This document shows positions 1 through 7,455 of a stretch of DNA of 64,000 nt, piece after piece. Below the pieces are notes generated by a model. That model was not told the DNA's origin and did not search any database. It was given only the letters and a program-made list of their open reading frames with translations. Within the stretch, counting starts at the first letter, position 1, and each line of letters begins with the position of its first letter. This DNA is from CAZHNW01 sp942491575 (GTDB taxonomy: Bacteria; Spirochaetota; UBA4802; UBA5550): positions 372,001 to 436,000 of the forward strand of contig CALOBT010000025.1 of NCBI GenBank assembly GCA_942491575.1, in the 5' to 3' direction. The position numbers and the translations under genes are program-made.

Positions 1-116
1 CCGGGTAAGGAATCAAATAGATAATTTGGCAAGGGGTGGTAATTTCCGAGGCAAAACCAGTATTAATAGAGTGTCCTTTTGGGGAAAAATCAGGGAAATG
101 CCCGTGGTTAGTAAAG

Positions 117-141
117 AAGCCCCGATTTCTCAGGGCTTTTT
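117..141 (+). terminator. rho-independent terminator-like hairpin
   Basis: Arms AAGCCC (117-122) and GGGCTT (133-138) enclose a 10-base loop and are followed by a T-run on the plus strand. It would end a transcript entering from the left edge. Read on the minus strand it lies just beyond the stop of the lipoprotein gene at 168-983, but the T-run is poorer in that direction. Confidence 0.55.
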
Positions 142-167
142 GATAGAATACTAAGTCGCGAATGCCA

Positions 168-983
168 TTAGTTCTGCTTGGTAAAAATTAACACATTACT
201 ATTAGTATTTACTCTAAATTCAGTTTCTGTTGCAGTAAACTCAAAGTCCTTTGGCCCGTCTAAGGAAGGACAAACCTTGTTCATAGTCAGAGTTGTGCCT
301 TTAATTGTGTACATCCATTTTTCTTTAAGAGTAGTCCCTGGAGTGAAAATTTCTACAATCATATTTGAACCTGTGTCACCACAGCTTTCAAATTTTATAT
401 ATTGAACATAAAAAATGGCACTGCCAGTTGATTCAACAGCAGTCATTTTATAAATACCATCTTTTATTGTTCCACCAGTCATAGCTTCAAGGGGGGCAAC
501 AACTGTTGCTGCAATTGTTGCAGCTGATTCTTCAAAATATGCACTGAGACCATCAGCACAGTTTGCAGTTGTTGGGATTGTAAGGTCTGGACAGGTAGTT
601 ACACAGGTAATATCAACATCATCTTTTTTAGTTTTTCCACAAAGACTTTCAGTTTTAGAAACAGTACAATTTTGTCCATCTGGTTGCTGGGTGATAGCTA
701 TTCTCCAACTATCACTTGCCCCAACTTTATATTCACTGCCACTGTTCCATTTTCCATTTGAACTTATAGTCCGAGAAAAAGTCCTCTCAACACCTGTATC
801 TCCAATTTCACAACTATCCCCCGTATATGGATTTAAGCAATCTTTCCATATCTCCAGAGTTAAACTTCCATTAAGGCCAGAAACAGTACCGGATATATGA
901 TCGCTATCATCACCATCATTGCAGCTTGTCCAAATTCCGATTACCAGAACCAGCAAACTTAAACCAATTAAACCTTTTTTCAT
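168..983 (-). CDS. secreted lipoprotein of unknown function
   Basis: A 271-residue protein. It starts with a lysine-rich n-region and a hydrophobic core, and reaches a loose lipobox (WTSC) at about residue 21, followed by an acidic Asp-rich tether. This is typical of an exported lipoprotein. Several more cysteines (CLNP, CEIG, CGKTK, CVTTC, CADG, ESCGD) suggest disulfides in the mature protein. An AAGGAG Shine-Dalgarno site lies 8 bases before the ATG, which supports this start. The gene is alone on the minus strand. I do not recognise the family. The lipoprotein call is inferred from the signal sequence only. Confidence 0.75.
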   Translation of the reverse strand: MKKGLIGLSLLVLVIGIWTSCNDGDDSDHISGTVSGLNGSLTLEIWKDCLNPYTGDSCEIGDTGVERTFSRTISSNGKWNSGSEYKVGASDSWRIAITQQPDGQNCTVSKTESLCGKTKKDDVDITCVTTCPDLTIPTTANCADGLSAYFEESAATIAATVVAPLEAMTGGTIKDGIYKMTAVESTGSAIFYVQYIKFESCGDTGSNMIVEIFTPGTTLKEKWMYTIKGTTLTMNKVCPSLDGPKDFEFTATETEFRVNTNSNVLIFTKQN

Positions 984-1554
984 GAATAAAACTCCTTAAT
1001 AAAATAATATTGAACCAGAAAAATAATCTGGTATTTTGTTCAATAAATATTTTTTTTATGGAATAAATGATCGCATATAGGGAATGAATGAGAGATATGT
1101 TCTTAATTTCAAAGTCATTTTACACCACTTTAACACAACAAAGACCTGTAATGGCTATAAATAAAAAGATCTATTTTTCTGCAAAGCTGTGTATCCGGAT
1201 GCAACCTGAAGATCAACTCTTAAAACGAAACAGTATTACACGGGAATTCTTGTCTCTGTCGGCACCACCATACCGGTCTTTAAACCGATGGCGGCATTTG
1301 TTAGAATTGAAGTACGGTAAGGATCATTTTAGGGGGTGGGGAATATGCTGAGCCTCGACATCAAGGACGTTCCCGCAGTTCGGAATCGTCCACCGATGCA
1401 GGCCCTGGTGGATAAAATTATAACTTTTGTCCAGGAAATTGCTCGGGATTGGATGGAGCGATTTCCTGCGTGATTTTACCTATAAAATTTTGATTCACAC
1501 ATCCTACACTGCACGTTTAAATTAGCGCATATATATTCCAAATACACTTTTTTG
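984..1554. other. 571-bp gene-poor stretch with micro-ORF remnants
   Basis: No convincing full gene. A plus frame at 1199-1351 could encode about 50 residues (MQPEDQLLKR... ending GWGIC) but has no clear ribosome site. It runs into the micro-ORF at 1345-1473, which is related to the repeat family described below. The remainder is AT-rich and featureless up to the promoter at 1555. Confidence 0.4.
1345..1473 (+). repeat. divergent copy 0 of the terminator/micro-ORF repeat (micro-ORF part)
   Basis: A 42-residue plus-strand ORF preceded by a G-rich stretch. Its C-terminus reads FVQEIARDWMERFPA, matching the end of the micro-ORF in repeat copy 1 (FIREIAQVWMERFAA at 2334-2411). The DNA also holds GTTCGGAATCGTCCACC, which is close to the reverse complement of the GGACGATTTCCGAAC block in copies 3 and 4. 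No terminator hairpin was found here, so the copy is partial or divergent. Confidence 0.45.
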
Positions 1555-1582
1555 TTGACAGATGTTATTCAACATTTATAAT
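1555..1582 (+). promoter_or_regulatory. consensus sigma-70 type promoter
   Basis: Perfect -35 TTGACA (1555-1560) and perfect -10 TATAAT (1577-1582) separated by 16 bases, about 29 bases upstream of the lipoprotein start at 1611. This is one of the best promoter matches in the window and implies that the module has its own transcription. Confidence 0.75.
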
Positions 1583-1610
1583 AATTTCAGATATCAATAA
1601 ATGGAGACTA

Positions 1611-2264
1611 ATGATGAAAAAATTACTCTTTAGCGTACCTATATTTTTAATGTTATTAGGTGGATGTGCCTCATTCGAAATACCCTATAGTGGTAACCTG
1701 AAAAAATCTCATGAAGCTATACTTTATATTCCAACTTTACCCGCACCTATTGTAGAAGTTGCAGGTATATTCTATGCAGATCAAAGAGAAAAAATAAGGA
1801 TCAATATAGAAACTCTTGATGTCAGATCGCTGATTGCTAATGAATTTAAAAATATTTCTAAGAACTCACATAAAAGGATTACTCCAATTATAACGAAGGA
1901 ATATATAGAAAATCTTAAAATTCCTGTAAACTCAAATTATGCAGAAGAATTCAAAAGTAATCCAAGAGTCAGTGATTTAAAATTTGATAAATTAGATAAT
2001 ATTGATAATAAATATATTTTGAATTTTGCTATTAAAAAGTATGGGTATAATGGTAAAGGTTACGGAAAAAGATTTTATATTGAGGCGCTAGCTTCAGTTC
2101 ATGATGCTAAAAAAGGAACCATAGTGTGGAGACATTATGAAAGAAAAAGTAAGGTTATGAGCCTGACAGATAAAACAGCAGAAAAAAAGGAAAACGTAAA
2201 AAAAGCAATAATTGATTGCTTAAATCCTATGATAAAAAGTTGTTTCAAAAATCTTAATAAGTAA
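1611..2264 (+). CDS. lipoprotein of unknown function
   Basis: A 217-residue protein with a classic lipoprotein signal: MMKK, a hydrophobic core, then LLGGC at about residue 19. The mature part is lysine-rich, has no further membrane segment and is not recognised. GGAG at 1602-1605 serves the tandem ATG codons at 1611 and 1614; either could be used. The gene has its own consensus promoter just upstream and a strong terminator hairpin 36 bases downstream, so it is a self-contained transcription unit between two copies of the repeat family. Base use is AT-rich like the rest of the left arm. Confidence 0.8.
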   Translation: MMKKLLFSVPIFLMLLGGCASFEIPYSGNLKKSHEAILYIPTLPAPIVEVAGIFYADQREKIRINIETLDVRSLIANEFKNISKNSHKRITPIITKEYIENLKIPVNSNYAEEFKSNPRVSDLKFDKLDNIDNKYILNFAIKKYGYNGKGYGKRFYIEALASVHDAKKGTIVWRHYERKSKVMSLTDKTAEKKENVKKAIIDCLNPMIKSCFKNLNK

Positions 2265-2290
2265 TATTCTACTACTTTATAATTGAATAA

Positions 2291-2470
2291 ATAAAAAAAC
2301 CCGCAAAACTAAACATTTTGCGGATTTTTGTCCATGCACGCCCGAGAGGATGAAATTAGAACTTTTATCCGGGAGATCGCCCAGGTTTGGATGGAAAGAT
2401 TTGCTGCGTGATGGCGATCTCCGAACTATCTGGCGGGAGGGTGTTTTGAAGTGGTGGATTGCTGCATAAC
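2291..2470 (+). repeat. terminator/micro-ORF repeat, copy 1
   Basis: It begins with a hairpin (CCGCAAAA 2301-2308, TTTTGCGG 2316-2323, then ATTTTTG) that acts as the terminator of the preceding lipoprotein gene. A 25-residue micro-ORF follows (2334-2411, ending WMERFAA). After it comes the family tail CGATCTCCGAACTATCTGG, continuing to GCTGCATAA (2412-2469). The tail is shared with copies 2-4 and retains the frame ...WREGVLKWWIAA. Confidence 0.8.
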
Positions 2471-2511
2471 AAAATTTAAAATTGTCCATAGCGAAAAAAT
2501 TACAGTCATTC

Positions 2512-3399
2512 TTAATCAACAATTTTTAATTTTTCTTTGGTAATTGCGATAAAGAATTCAGAGGACCATAAATTTAATGATTCCTGTTCATTGATAAAGG
2601 GACGAACATCCAATGCAGCCTGCTTGAAATCGACTTCCCCGAACTTTTTAATCAGCAGTTCATATACGTACTCTTTATTCAAGACTTCATGTTTTGATAA
2701 ATGGCCTGTTTGTTTCATCCTTTCTTCCAGATGATAAATATTTAAAGCTACCCCCCTGGACAGGTACCAGACATAGTCAAAGAAATCCCTGCCCTTTACT
2801 CTGGTTTTCCATTTGCGGCAAAGTATTGCATGAACTTTTCCGGCGAATAGACTTTCCAGGGAAAAAAGACGAACAGAAAATGGAATAGGTTTAAGGTGGT
2901 ATTTTACTTCATATACCGCGCCCTTCGGGGGATCAGTATCAACTTCAAGTTTGATTTTAAAAAGTTCTTCCCGATGAATAATGGATTCGGGTAGATTGTG
3001 CGCATGTATTTGCACCAGATGCGTTAAGGTGTTTCCTTTAATGAAAGCTGATTCGATAGCAGTTTTGTTAGTCTTTTCTTTTTTTGTTACATCAACAGAA
3101 AAACCATAGGATTCTAATTCGATTGCTATGAAATTCAACTGGTGAGAAATGTCATATGATTCGTCAGGACTGATAAGAGAAAAATCAAGGTCTTCAGAAA
3201 ATCGCTGTAAACCGTAAAAAATTCTCAAGGCGGTACCACCATAGAAAGCAGCCTTGTCGAAAAAATTCCCCCTGAATAATCCCAGCAATGCTATCTCCTG
3301 AATTACCTCTTTCAAGGCATTTTTGTAATCCTCAGTGGAGGAACAGTTATAATCTTCTATCATATCGAGAACAGCATTATGCACTGGCATTATCCTCAC
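2512..3399 (-). CDS. abiEii: AbiEii-type nucleotidyltransferase toxin
   Basis: A 295-residue protein with the signature of the AbiEii/nucleotidyltransferase toxin family: GGTALR near residue 55, then RFSEDLDFSL about 10 residues later, the metal-binding nucleotidyltransferase core. Further on, RDFFDYVWYL resembles the conserved (R/K)DxYDLxxL motif of the family. These enzymes act in the cytoplasm, and characterised relatives modify tRNA ends or bind nucleotides to stop growth and abort phage infection. The gene overlaps the 3' end of the antitoxin gene by 23 bases, giving the usual abiEi-abiEii order. The first codon could be GTG at 3399 or ATG at 3390. Length and motifs look intact. Confidence 0.88.
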   Translation of the reverse strand: MRIMPVHNAVLDMIEDYNCSSTEDYKNALKEVIQEIALLGLFRGNFFDKAAFYGGTALRIFYGLQRFSEDLDFSLISPDESYDISHQLNFIAIELESYGFSVDVTKKEKTNKTAIESAFIKGNTLTHLVQIHAHNLPESIIHREELFKIKLEVDTDPPKGAVYEVKYHLKPIPFSVRLFSLESLFAGKVHAILCRKWKTRVKGRDFFDYVWYLSRGVALNIYHLEERMKQTGHLSKHEVLNKEYVYELLIKKFGEVDFKQAALDVRPFINEQESLNLWSSEFFIAITKEKLKIVD

Positions 3400-3994
3400 T
3401 CAGGTAAGTATTTAAAAGTGTAATGATCTTTTTTCTGTAAAGTGATTCATAGAATTTAATATCGGAACCTGACAATGAATTAAGCACTTCGCGATCGATT
3501 CTCAGATCATTTTCCAGGAGATCTTCCAATTCGCTCACCGTTTCAATCCCCGAAATTTTAGACAGGGTGTCGCATAAGGCCTTTTCTTTTGTGGCAATCA
3601 AAAAGGGACTGTTGTTGTCAGAAATTCTTATCAGCCCATGTGAGTAGGTTCGCGGATTGACATACCTATAGATAAATGTCCCCACAGGTGTATGAAATGT
3701 TTTATCTTTATTTTTATTATAAACTGCAGATGTTATTTTAACCACACGCTCGGGAATTATTCCATGGAATTCAAGAGCCGATTCAAATGAAATATAAGAT
3801 GGGCCGTATATTTTATTGGCCAATGTTTTTATTGAATATATTTTGTTGTCACCCGGTATATAAAGTCCTCTCCTGATCTTTATCAGTTCACCCGATTGGA
3901 TCATTGTGGTAAGTTTCGATCGTGGAGAAGCATATTCCTTTAATTGATCGGAAATATAAAGGGTATCCAGGTATGTAACTTCTTCAGTTTTCAT
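3377..3994 (-). CDS. abiEi: AbiEi-type antitoxin and transcriptional autorepressor
   Basis: About 205 residues from the ATG at 3994. I chose this start because GGAG lies directly upstream; a longer open frame exists to 4126 but has no ribosome site and runs through the promoter. The N-terminus has a winged-helix look (YLDTLYISDQL, then RRGLYIPG), followed by the typical AbiEi core with SFESALEFHGI and ATKEKALCDTL. In known AbiE systems this protein neutralises the nucleotidyltransferase and represses its own operon through inverted repeats. Just such a repeat is present at 4000-4034. The pair forms a type IV toxin-antitoxin, phage-exclusion type operon. Confidence 0.85.
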   Translation of the reverse strand: MKTEEVTYLDTLYISDQLKEYASPRSKLTTMIQSGELIKIRRGLYIPGDNKIYSIKTLANKIYGPSYISFESALEFHGIIPERVVKITSAVYNKNKDKTFHTPVGTFIYRYVNPRTYSHGLIRISDNNSPFLIATKEKALCDTLSKISGIETVSELEDLLENDLRIDREVLNSLSGSDIKFYESLYRKKIITLLNTYLSEDNASA

Positions 3995-3999
3995 TTTTT

Positions 4000-4042
4000 C
4001 TCCAGTAAATACGAATTTATCGTACTTACTGGAGAAAGTCAA
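4000..4042 (-). promoter_or_regulatory. abiE promoter with a 15-bp inverted-repeat operator
   Basis: On the minus strand: -35 TTGACT (4037-4042), a 17-base spacer, -10 TAAATT (4014-4019). Over it lies the inverted repeat CTCCAGTAAATACGA (4000-4014) / TCGTACTTACTGGAG (4020-4034), with one mismatch in 15 and a 5-base centre. It covers the -10 box and includes the Shine-Dalgarno GGAG. The repeat could be the AbiEi operator, and in the mRNA it could fold to hide the ribosome site. Confidence 0.7.
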
Positions 4043-4080
4043 GAAAATAAAAATAGAGATAGGTATAATTAACTTAAAAT

Positions 4081-4221
4081 AAAAAACCGCAAAACTAAGC
4101 ATTTTGCGGTTTTTGTTTGCATGCACACTTGGTGGACGATTTACAAACTATCTATCTGCAGAACGACGATCTCCGAACTACCTGGCGGGAGAATGTACTG
4201 CGGTGGTGGGTTGCGGCTTGA
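4081..4221 (+). repeat. terminator/micro-ORF repeat, copy 2
   Basis: Hairpin AAAACCGCAAAA (4082-4093) / TTTTGCGGTTTTT (4101-4113), then the family tail. The frame DDLQTIYLQNDDLRTTWRE followed by NVLRWWVAA and a stop (4219-4221) is readable. A small deletion near CACACTTGGTGG takes it out of frame with the upstream ATG that copy 4 uses. The copy has the same orientation as the other copies and lies between the divergent abiE and hydrolase modules. Confidence 0.78.
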
Positions 4222-4289
4222 TTCCTAGTCCATTTCAACTAATTACACTATCAGTATTTCAGGGACATTGCGTGAGACTAAGAATTGTT

Positions 4290-4335
4290 TAATAAATCGC
4301 CGGTACGCGTTACCCTTTAAAACTGGACATGTAAT
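4290..4335 (+). pseudogene. 3' remnant resembling the excisionase/HTH micro-gene at 11465-11584
   Basis: A plus frame reads IAGTRYPLKLDM and stops. The 17-mer CCTTTAAAACTGGACAT (4314-4330) matches the reverse complement of 11472-11488 at 16 of 17 positions, and there it encodes SPFKLDI at the end of a small HTH-like ORF. Two stop codons precede the frame, so only a C-terminal scrap remains. Confidence 0.35.
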
Positions 4336-4393
4336 AAGTAATAACAAATGGAGTTGGTCCTTGAAAAGGTTCTAAATGGGGAAAATAATTTTC

Positions 4394-4441
4394 TTGACAA
4401 TGAGGATGTAATTATGCATTATATCGAGTGAGTGCTCACTC
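4394..4441 (+). promoter_or_regulatory. promoter with a TetR-type palindromic operator
   Basis: -35 TTGACA (4394-4399), 17-base spacer, -10 CATTAT (4417-4422). Immediately after the -10 box is the palindrome GAGTGAG-TG-CTCACTC (4426-4441), covering the expected transcription start. This is a very common form of TetR/AcrR-family operator. No tetR gene is visible in the window, so the regulator would act from elsewhere. Confidence 0.65.
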
Positions 4442-4512
4442 AACATAATGCAGGAGGTCAGAAATAGAATTAATTAGTTATCTCAAAAATTACATTTAAT
4501 TAGGAGAGAGAC

Positions 4513-5175
4513 ATGAAAAAAGTACTCGTAGCAATTTTAGTAGTAGTGGTGATTATTATTGGGTTTGGATTCTTTGCCTATAAAAAGGCATCTGCAGTTA
4601 CTGAGGGAGAGAAGATTGCTTCCTATGACAATCCTCAGAAGGCTCTTGTTATTATTGATATCCAGAGAGATATTACTGAGAAGGATGGCAAGGCTGTATT
4701 AAATCTCAAGCAGACAGATGAAATCATTGGCAATGTCAACATGCTAGCAGAAAAGGCAGAAGTTTTAAATCTAAATGTCATATATATACAGAATATCTTC
4801 CCCAAAGGTTTTCTGATAGAATTAATTACCGGTGGAGCCCTTGCTGAAGGATCAGCAGGTGCAGAAATCGATCCCCGTGTGAATATCATTAATAAAAATA
4901 TTTACATAAAGGAGATCATGGATTCCTTTTCCAACAGGGAGTTTGAGAAATATCTCATTAATAATAAAATAAATCATCTCTACATCACAGGTCTTGATGC
5001 TGAAAAGTGTATTGATCGTACAGTAAAAGGTGCTTTTAACAGGTCCTATAAAATTACAATTATCAATGATGCCATTGCCACCTCCACTGATGAGGGTAGA
5101 AAAAAGAAAATAGAAGAATTCAAGAGTCTCGGCGCCGAGATTCTCTCCACGAAGGAACTTCTAAAAGGCGTATAA
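4513..5175 (+). CDS. membrane-anchored isochorismatase-like cysteine hydrolase
   Basis: A 220-residue protein. Residues 1-25 form a signal anchor with a long valine/isoleucine core, followed by a short linker and an isochorismatase-fold domain. The likely catalytic triad is present: Asp in ALVIIDIQRD, Lys in NIYIKEIMDSF, and Cys in GLDAEKCIDRTVKGAF. Family members hydrolyse amides or enol ethers (nicotinamidase, isochorismatase and carbamoyl amidase types); the substrate cannot be read from sequence. The anchor would place the enzyme on the outer face of the inner membrane, which is unusual for this normally cytoplasmic family. AGGAGAGAG precedes the ATG. The gene is monocistronic, under a TetR-type operator, and is followed by a small hairpin (ATCCCG/CGGGAT, 5198-5215) and repeat copy 3. 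Confidence 0.82.
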   Translation: MKKVLVAILVVVVIIIGFGFFAYKKASAVTEGEKIASYDNPQKALVIIDIQRDITEKDGKAVLNLKQTDEIIGNVNMLAEKAEVLNLNVIYIQNIFPKGFLIELITGGALAEGSAGAEIDPRVNIINKNIYIKEIMDSFSNREFEKYLINNKINHLYITGLDAEKCIDRTVKGAFNRSYKITIINDAIATSTDEGRKKKIEEFKSLGAEILSTKELLKGV

Positions 5176-5280
5176 TAATTTTCAGTTAGAGGGCATCATC
5201 CCGACATGACGGGATTTATTAAATCCCAGATATACCATTCACCGATAAACCGAATAAATAACATCACAGTAATCCAATAA

Positions 5281-5425
5281 AACAAAAACCGCAAAACATA
5301 AACATTTTGCGGTTTTTGTTCAACGACACGCATCGTTAGACGATTTCCGAACTATCTATTTAATGAATGACGATCTCCGCACTACCTGACAGGAGAATGT
5401 TTTGAAGTGGTGGGTTGCTGCATAA
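5281..5425 (+). repeat. terminator/micro-ORF repeat, copy 3
   Basis: The hairpin has perfect 16-bp arms AACAAAAACCGCAAAA (5281-5296) and TTTTGCGGTTTTTGTT (5305-5320), a bidirectional terminator between the convergent genes on either side. The tail follows with two direct repeats of GACGAT(T/C)TCCG(A/C)ACTA spaced about 30 bp. The family micro-ORF frame is broken here by a TGA where other copies have TGG. Confidence 0.8.
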
Positions 5426-5447
5426 TTTTTATTTTGAATCACTAAAA

Positions 5448-6032
5448 TTAATATGCTTCAATTAAATATTCTTTAACCAGGCCATTAAACACATCAATAG
5501 AACAGGACACCGGAAAGTTTGCTGCACCAATATTTTCTTTCGATAAAGGCTTTTTCGATTTTATGAGCCAAATGAGTGTTTCATATTTTGTAATTACATC
5601 TTTACCTTCTTTCCGAACATCCGTCATGCTAATAGGAACACAATAATGTTCCCCCCATTCTAACAGGTTATTTTTTTTTGAATCTACTAATATAACCTCA
5701 GAATTTATTCCTTTCTTATTCGTTGCTTTTGAATACTTAATAAAAAACATGAAATACTGATCTTCCGCAAACTTTGCAGCATTTAAAACTGCAATTCTAT
5801 TATTCTTTTCTTCAGTACTAATTCCCTTATTTCCAAAAATCACAAACTTTAAAGCATACTTAAGCCCCTCAAAATCTTCTTTTTCTAAGACACGAAAAAA
5901 CATATCAGATTCACCCAGATGTTGAGCTAGTACATTATTGTTATAACTTTTACTACTTTCTCTGACAGATATGCCCCCACATCCTATTATAAAAGCATAC
6001 AATACAGTTAATAAAAAATAAATCTTTTTCAT
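5448..6032 (-). CDS. lipoprotein of unknown function
   Basis: A 194-residue protein with the signal MKKIYFLLTVLYAFIIGC and a Gly-Gly after the lipidation cysteine at position 18. The mature domain is mixed alpha/beta in appearance and has two more cysteines (HYCVP, PVSCS). No family is recognised. It is convergent with the hydrolase gene, and repeat copy 3 lies between them as a shared terminator. AGGGAGAG precedes the ATG. AT-rich composition matches the neighbouring cassettes. Confidence 0.75.
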   Translation of the reverse strand: MKKIYFLLTVLYAFIIGCGGISVRESSKSYNNNVLAQHLGESDMFFRVLEKEDFEGLKYALKFVIFGNKGISTEEKNNRIAVLNAAKFAEDQYFMFFIKYSKATNKKGINSEVILVDSKKNNLLEWGEHYCVPISMTDVRKEGKDVITKYETLIWLIKSKKPLSKENIGAANFPVSCSIDVFNGLVKEYLIEAY

Positions 6033-6243
6033 CTCTCCCTCAATATTTTATTTTTAAAAAGTAGTAATATTTTTAAATTCTAATGTTATATCATTTACCA
6101 TTCACCTGGCGGCCCCCTGTGTCAACATAGTTGTCGCCTACTCCATTTAAAATGGTTCGAACTTGTAACGTTCTGGGTGCACAACGGTACGATCTTCGAA
6201 CCCTAAACATTATCGACAAAGTGTGCACAATGTGGGTCCTAAT

Positions 6244-6361
6244 TTTTGCTGCCTGAAAAATACTCTAAAAAAGCATTTTTTGCTTGAATTAAAACTAAAC
6301 AATTTTTATCTGAAGTTGCATATACGAAATTTATTTGGGATATATCTGGGACGTTACGTGC
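6244..6361 (+). other. attC-like recombination site preceding the hydrolase cassette
   Basis: It ends in GGGACGTTACGTGC, an R'-type box (GTTACGT, 6353-6359). Its body (AAATACTCTAAAAAAGCA, then TTTTTTGCTTGAATTAA) is clearly homologous to the body of the site at 55167-55281, which also ends in an ACGTTA box. The left R'' box is not clear. Just upstream (about 6173-6208) an inverted repeat GGTTCGAA...TTCGAACC surrounds AACGTTCTGGG, perhaps the junction of two older sites. Confidence 0.5.
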
Positions 6362-6395
6362 AATGCTTTTTAAAATTTTTCTTAAGGATATATAA

Positions 6396-7313
6396 ATGTC
6401 AGAATATTTATCATTATTTAAAAACAAAACTGCAGAAAGTTTATTTTTTGAGAAATATGATTTATTTTTAAAACTATGGCCAATTCCATATGAAACCGAT
6501 TTCATTGAAACTGAATATGGTCAAACACATGTTATAAAATGTGGGAATAAAAAGGGGCCTGTTGTAGTATTAATGCATGGTATGGGTGGTACTGCTGCAA
6601 TGTGGACACCTAATATCAAAGAATTATCAAAAAAATATTATATAATTGCCATTGATATTCTGGGTGATCTTAATAAAAGTAAAGTAAAAAAACCTTTTAA
6701 CAATAATAAAGAAGCAGCAGAATGGTTAATTAGTGTTATTGATAATTTGAAAATTGATAAATTCAGTATCATGGGAGTTTCATATGGTAGCTTTCTTTCA
6801 ATGAATTTATCAATTCATAAGCAGCAAAGAATTGAAAATCTAATAATAATTTCTCCTACTGTATCAATTACGAAAATTCAAATGAAATTCTGGTTTTGGG
6901 TAATAAAGATTATATTTTCCCCATTCAATTCGACTAATCTGAATTTTTTAAAATGGCTTAATGCAAATAAGCCGTTAGTTTTAAATGATTTTACAGAATT
7001 GCAGATACTTGGCATGAAATATCGTAATCCTAAAATAAAAGCTTTAATACATTTGTTCAATGATGAGGAATTGTTGCAGATTAAAATACCGGTATTATTG
7101 TTAATTGGCAGTAAAGAGGTTGTTACTAAAATTGATGAAGTAAAAAAAAGATCAGAGAAATTATTTAAGAATTTAACATTTCAAATAATTGATGATGCCG
7201 GTCATACCTTGTCATATGAAAAATCTGAAATTATCAATCCAATTATTCTAGATTTTCTAAATGATAGTTACACTAAAAAAGCACTGCACACAACTGAGCG
7301 TAATCAAAATTGA
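6396..7313 (+). CDS. alpha/beta-hydrolase fold esterase/lipase-like cassette gene
   Basis: A 305-residue protein. The oxyanion segment is LMHGMGG at about residue 61, the nucleophile elbow is MGVSYGS (Ser near residue 127), the late catalytic histidine is in DDAGHTLSYE (about residue 270), and a candidate acid lies in LLIGSKEV. The fold and triad are those of small cytoplasmic carboxylesterases and C-C hydrolases; the substrate is unknown. Upstream are AAGGATATATAA and an attC-like box. The gene's own stop lies inside the next attC-like site (7287-7386), so the C-terminal residues are encoded by the recombination site. This is usual for compact integron cassettes. Confidence 0.82.
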   Translation: MSEYLSLFKNKTAESLFFEKYDLFLKLWPIPYETDFIETEYGQTHVIKCGNKKGPVVVLMHGMGGTAAMWTPNIKELSKKYYIIAIDILGDLNKSKVKKPFNNNKEAAEWLISVIDNLKIDKFSIMGVSYGSFLSMNLSIHKQQRIENLIIISPTVSITKIQMKFWFWVIKIIFSPFNSTNLNFLKWLNANKPLVLNDFTELQILGMKYRNPKIKALIHLFNDEELLQIKIPVLLLIGSKEVVTKIDEVKKRSEKLFKNLTFQIIDDAGHTLSYEKSEIINPIILDFLNDSYTKKALHTTERNQN

Positions 7314-7386
7314 TACATTTTTGCGAAATAATAGAGCAACCGTGTGTACATGTATCAACTTCGCTTACGCTCGAGACGTTATATGC
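7287..7386 (+). other. attC-like site of the hydrolase cassette
   Basis: A clear attC architecture. R''-like CACACAAC (7287-7294) and R' ACGTTATATG (GTTATAT at 7378-7384) flank imperfect inverted arms: TGAGCGTAA and TTGATACA on the left (7295-7317), TGTATCAA and TTACGCTCG on the right (7351-7375). The extra bases in the right arm are the unpaired asymmetry that integron integrases recognise. It is oriented as expected for plus-strand cassettes. Confidence 0.72.
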
Positions 7387-7455
7387 CATAGCCAGCCCAA
7401 CTTAATGAAATCCCCGCCGTCCGTGGCGGGCTAAAAATGATCAAAGGACCCCTTT

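Noticed and set aside
1088..1351. 87-codon plus-strand open frame
   Set aside because: No ribosome site, low coding character in the first half; only its end overlaps a repeat-related micro-ORF. Treated as part of a gene-poor gap.
6223..6505. Short open frames on both strands over the attC-like region
   Set aside because: They overlap the recombination site and the hydrolase start, lack ribosome sites and look like chance frames in AT-rich DNA.
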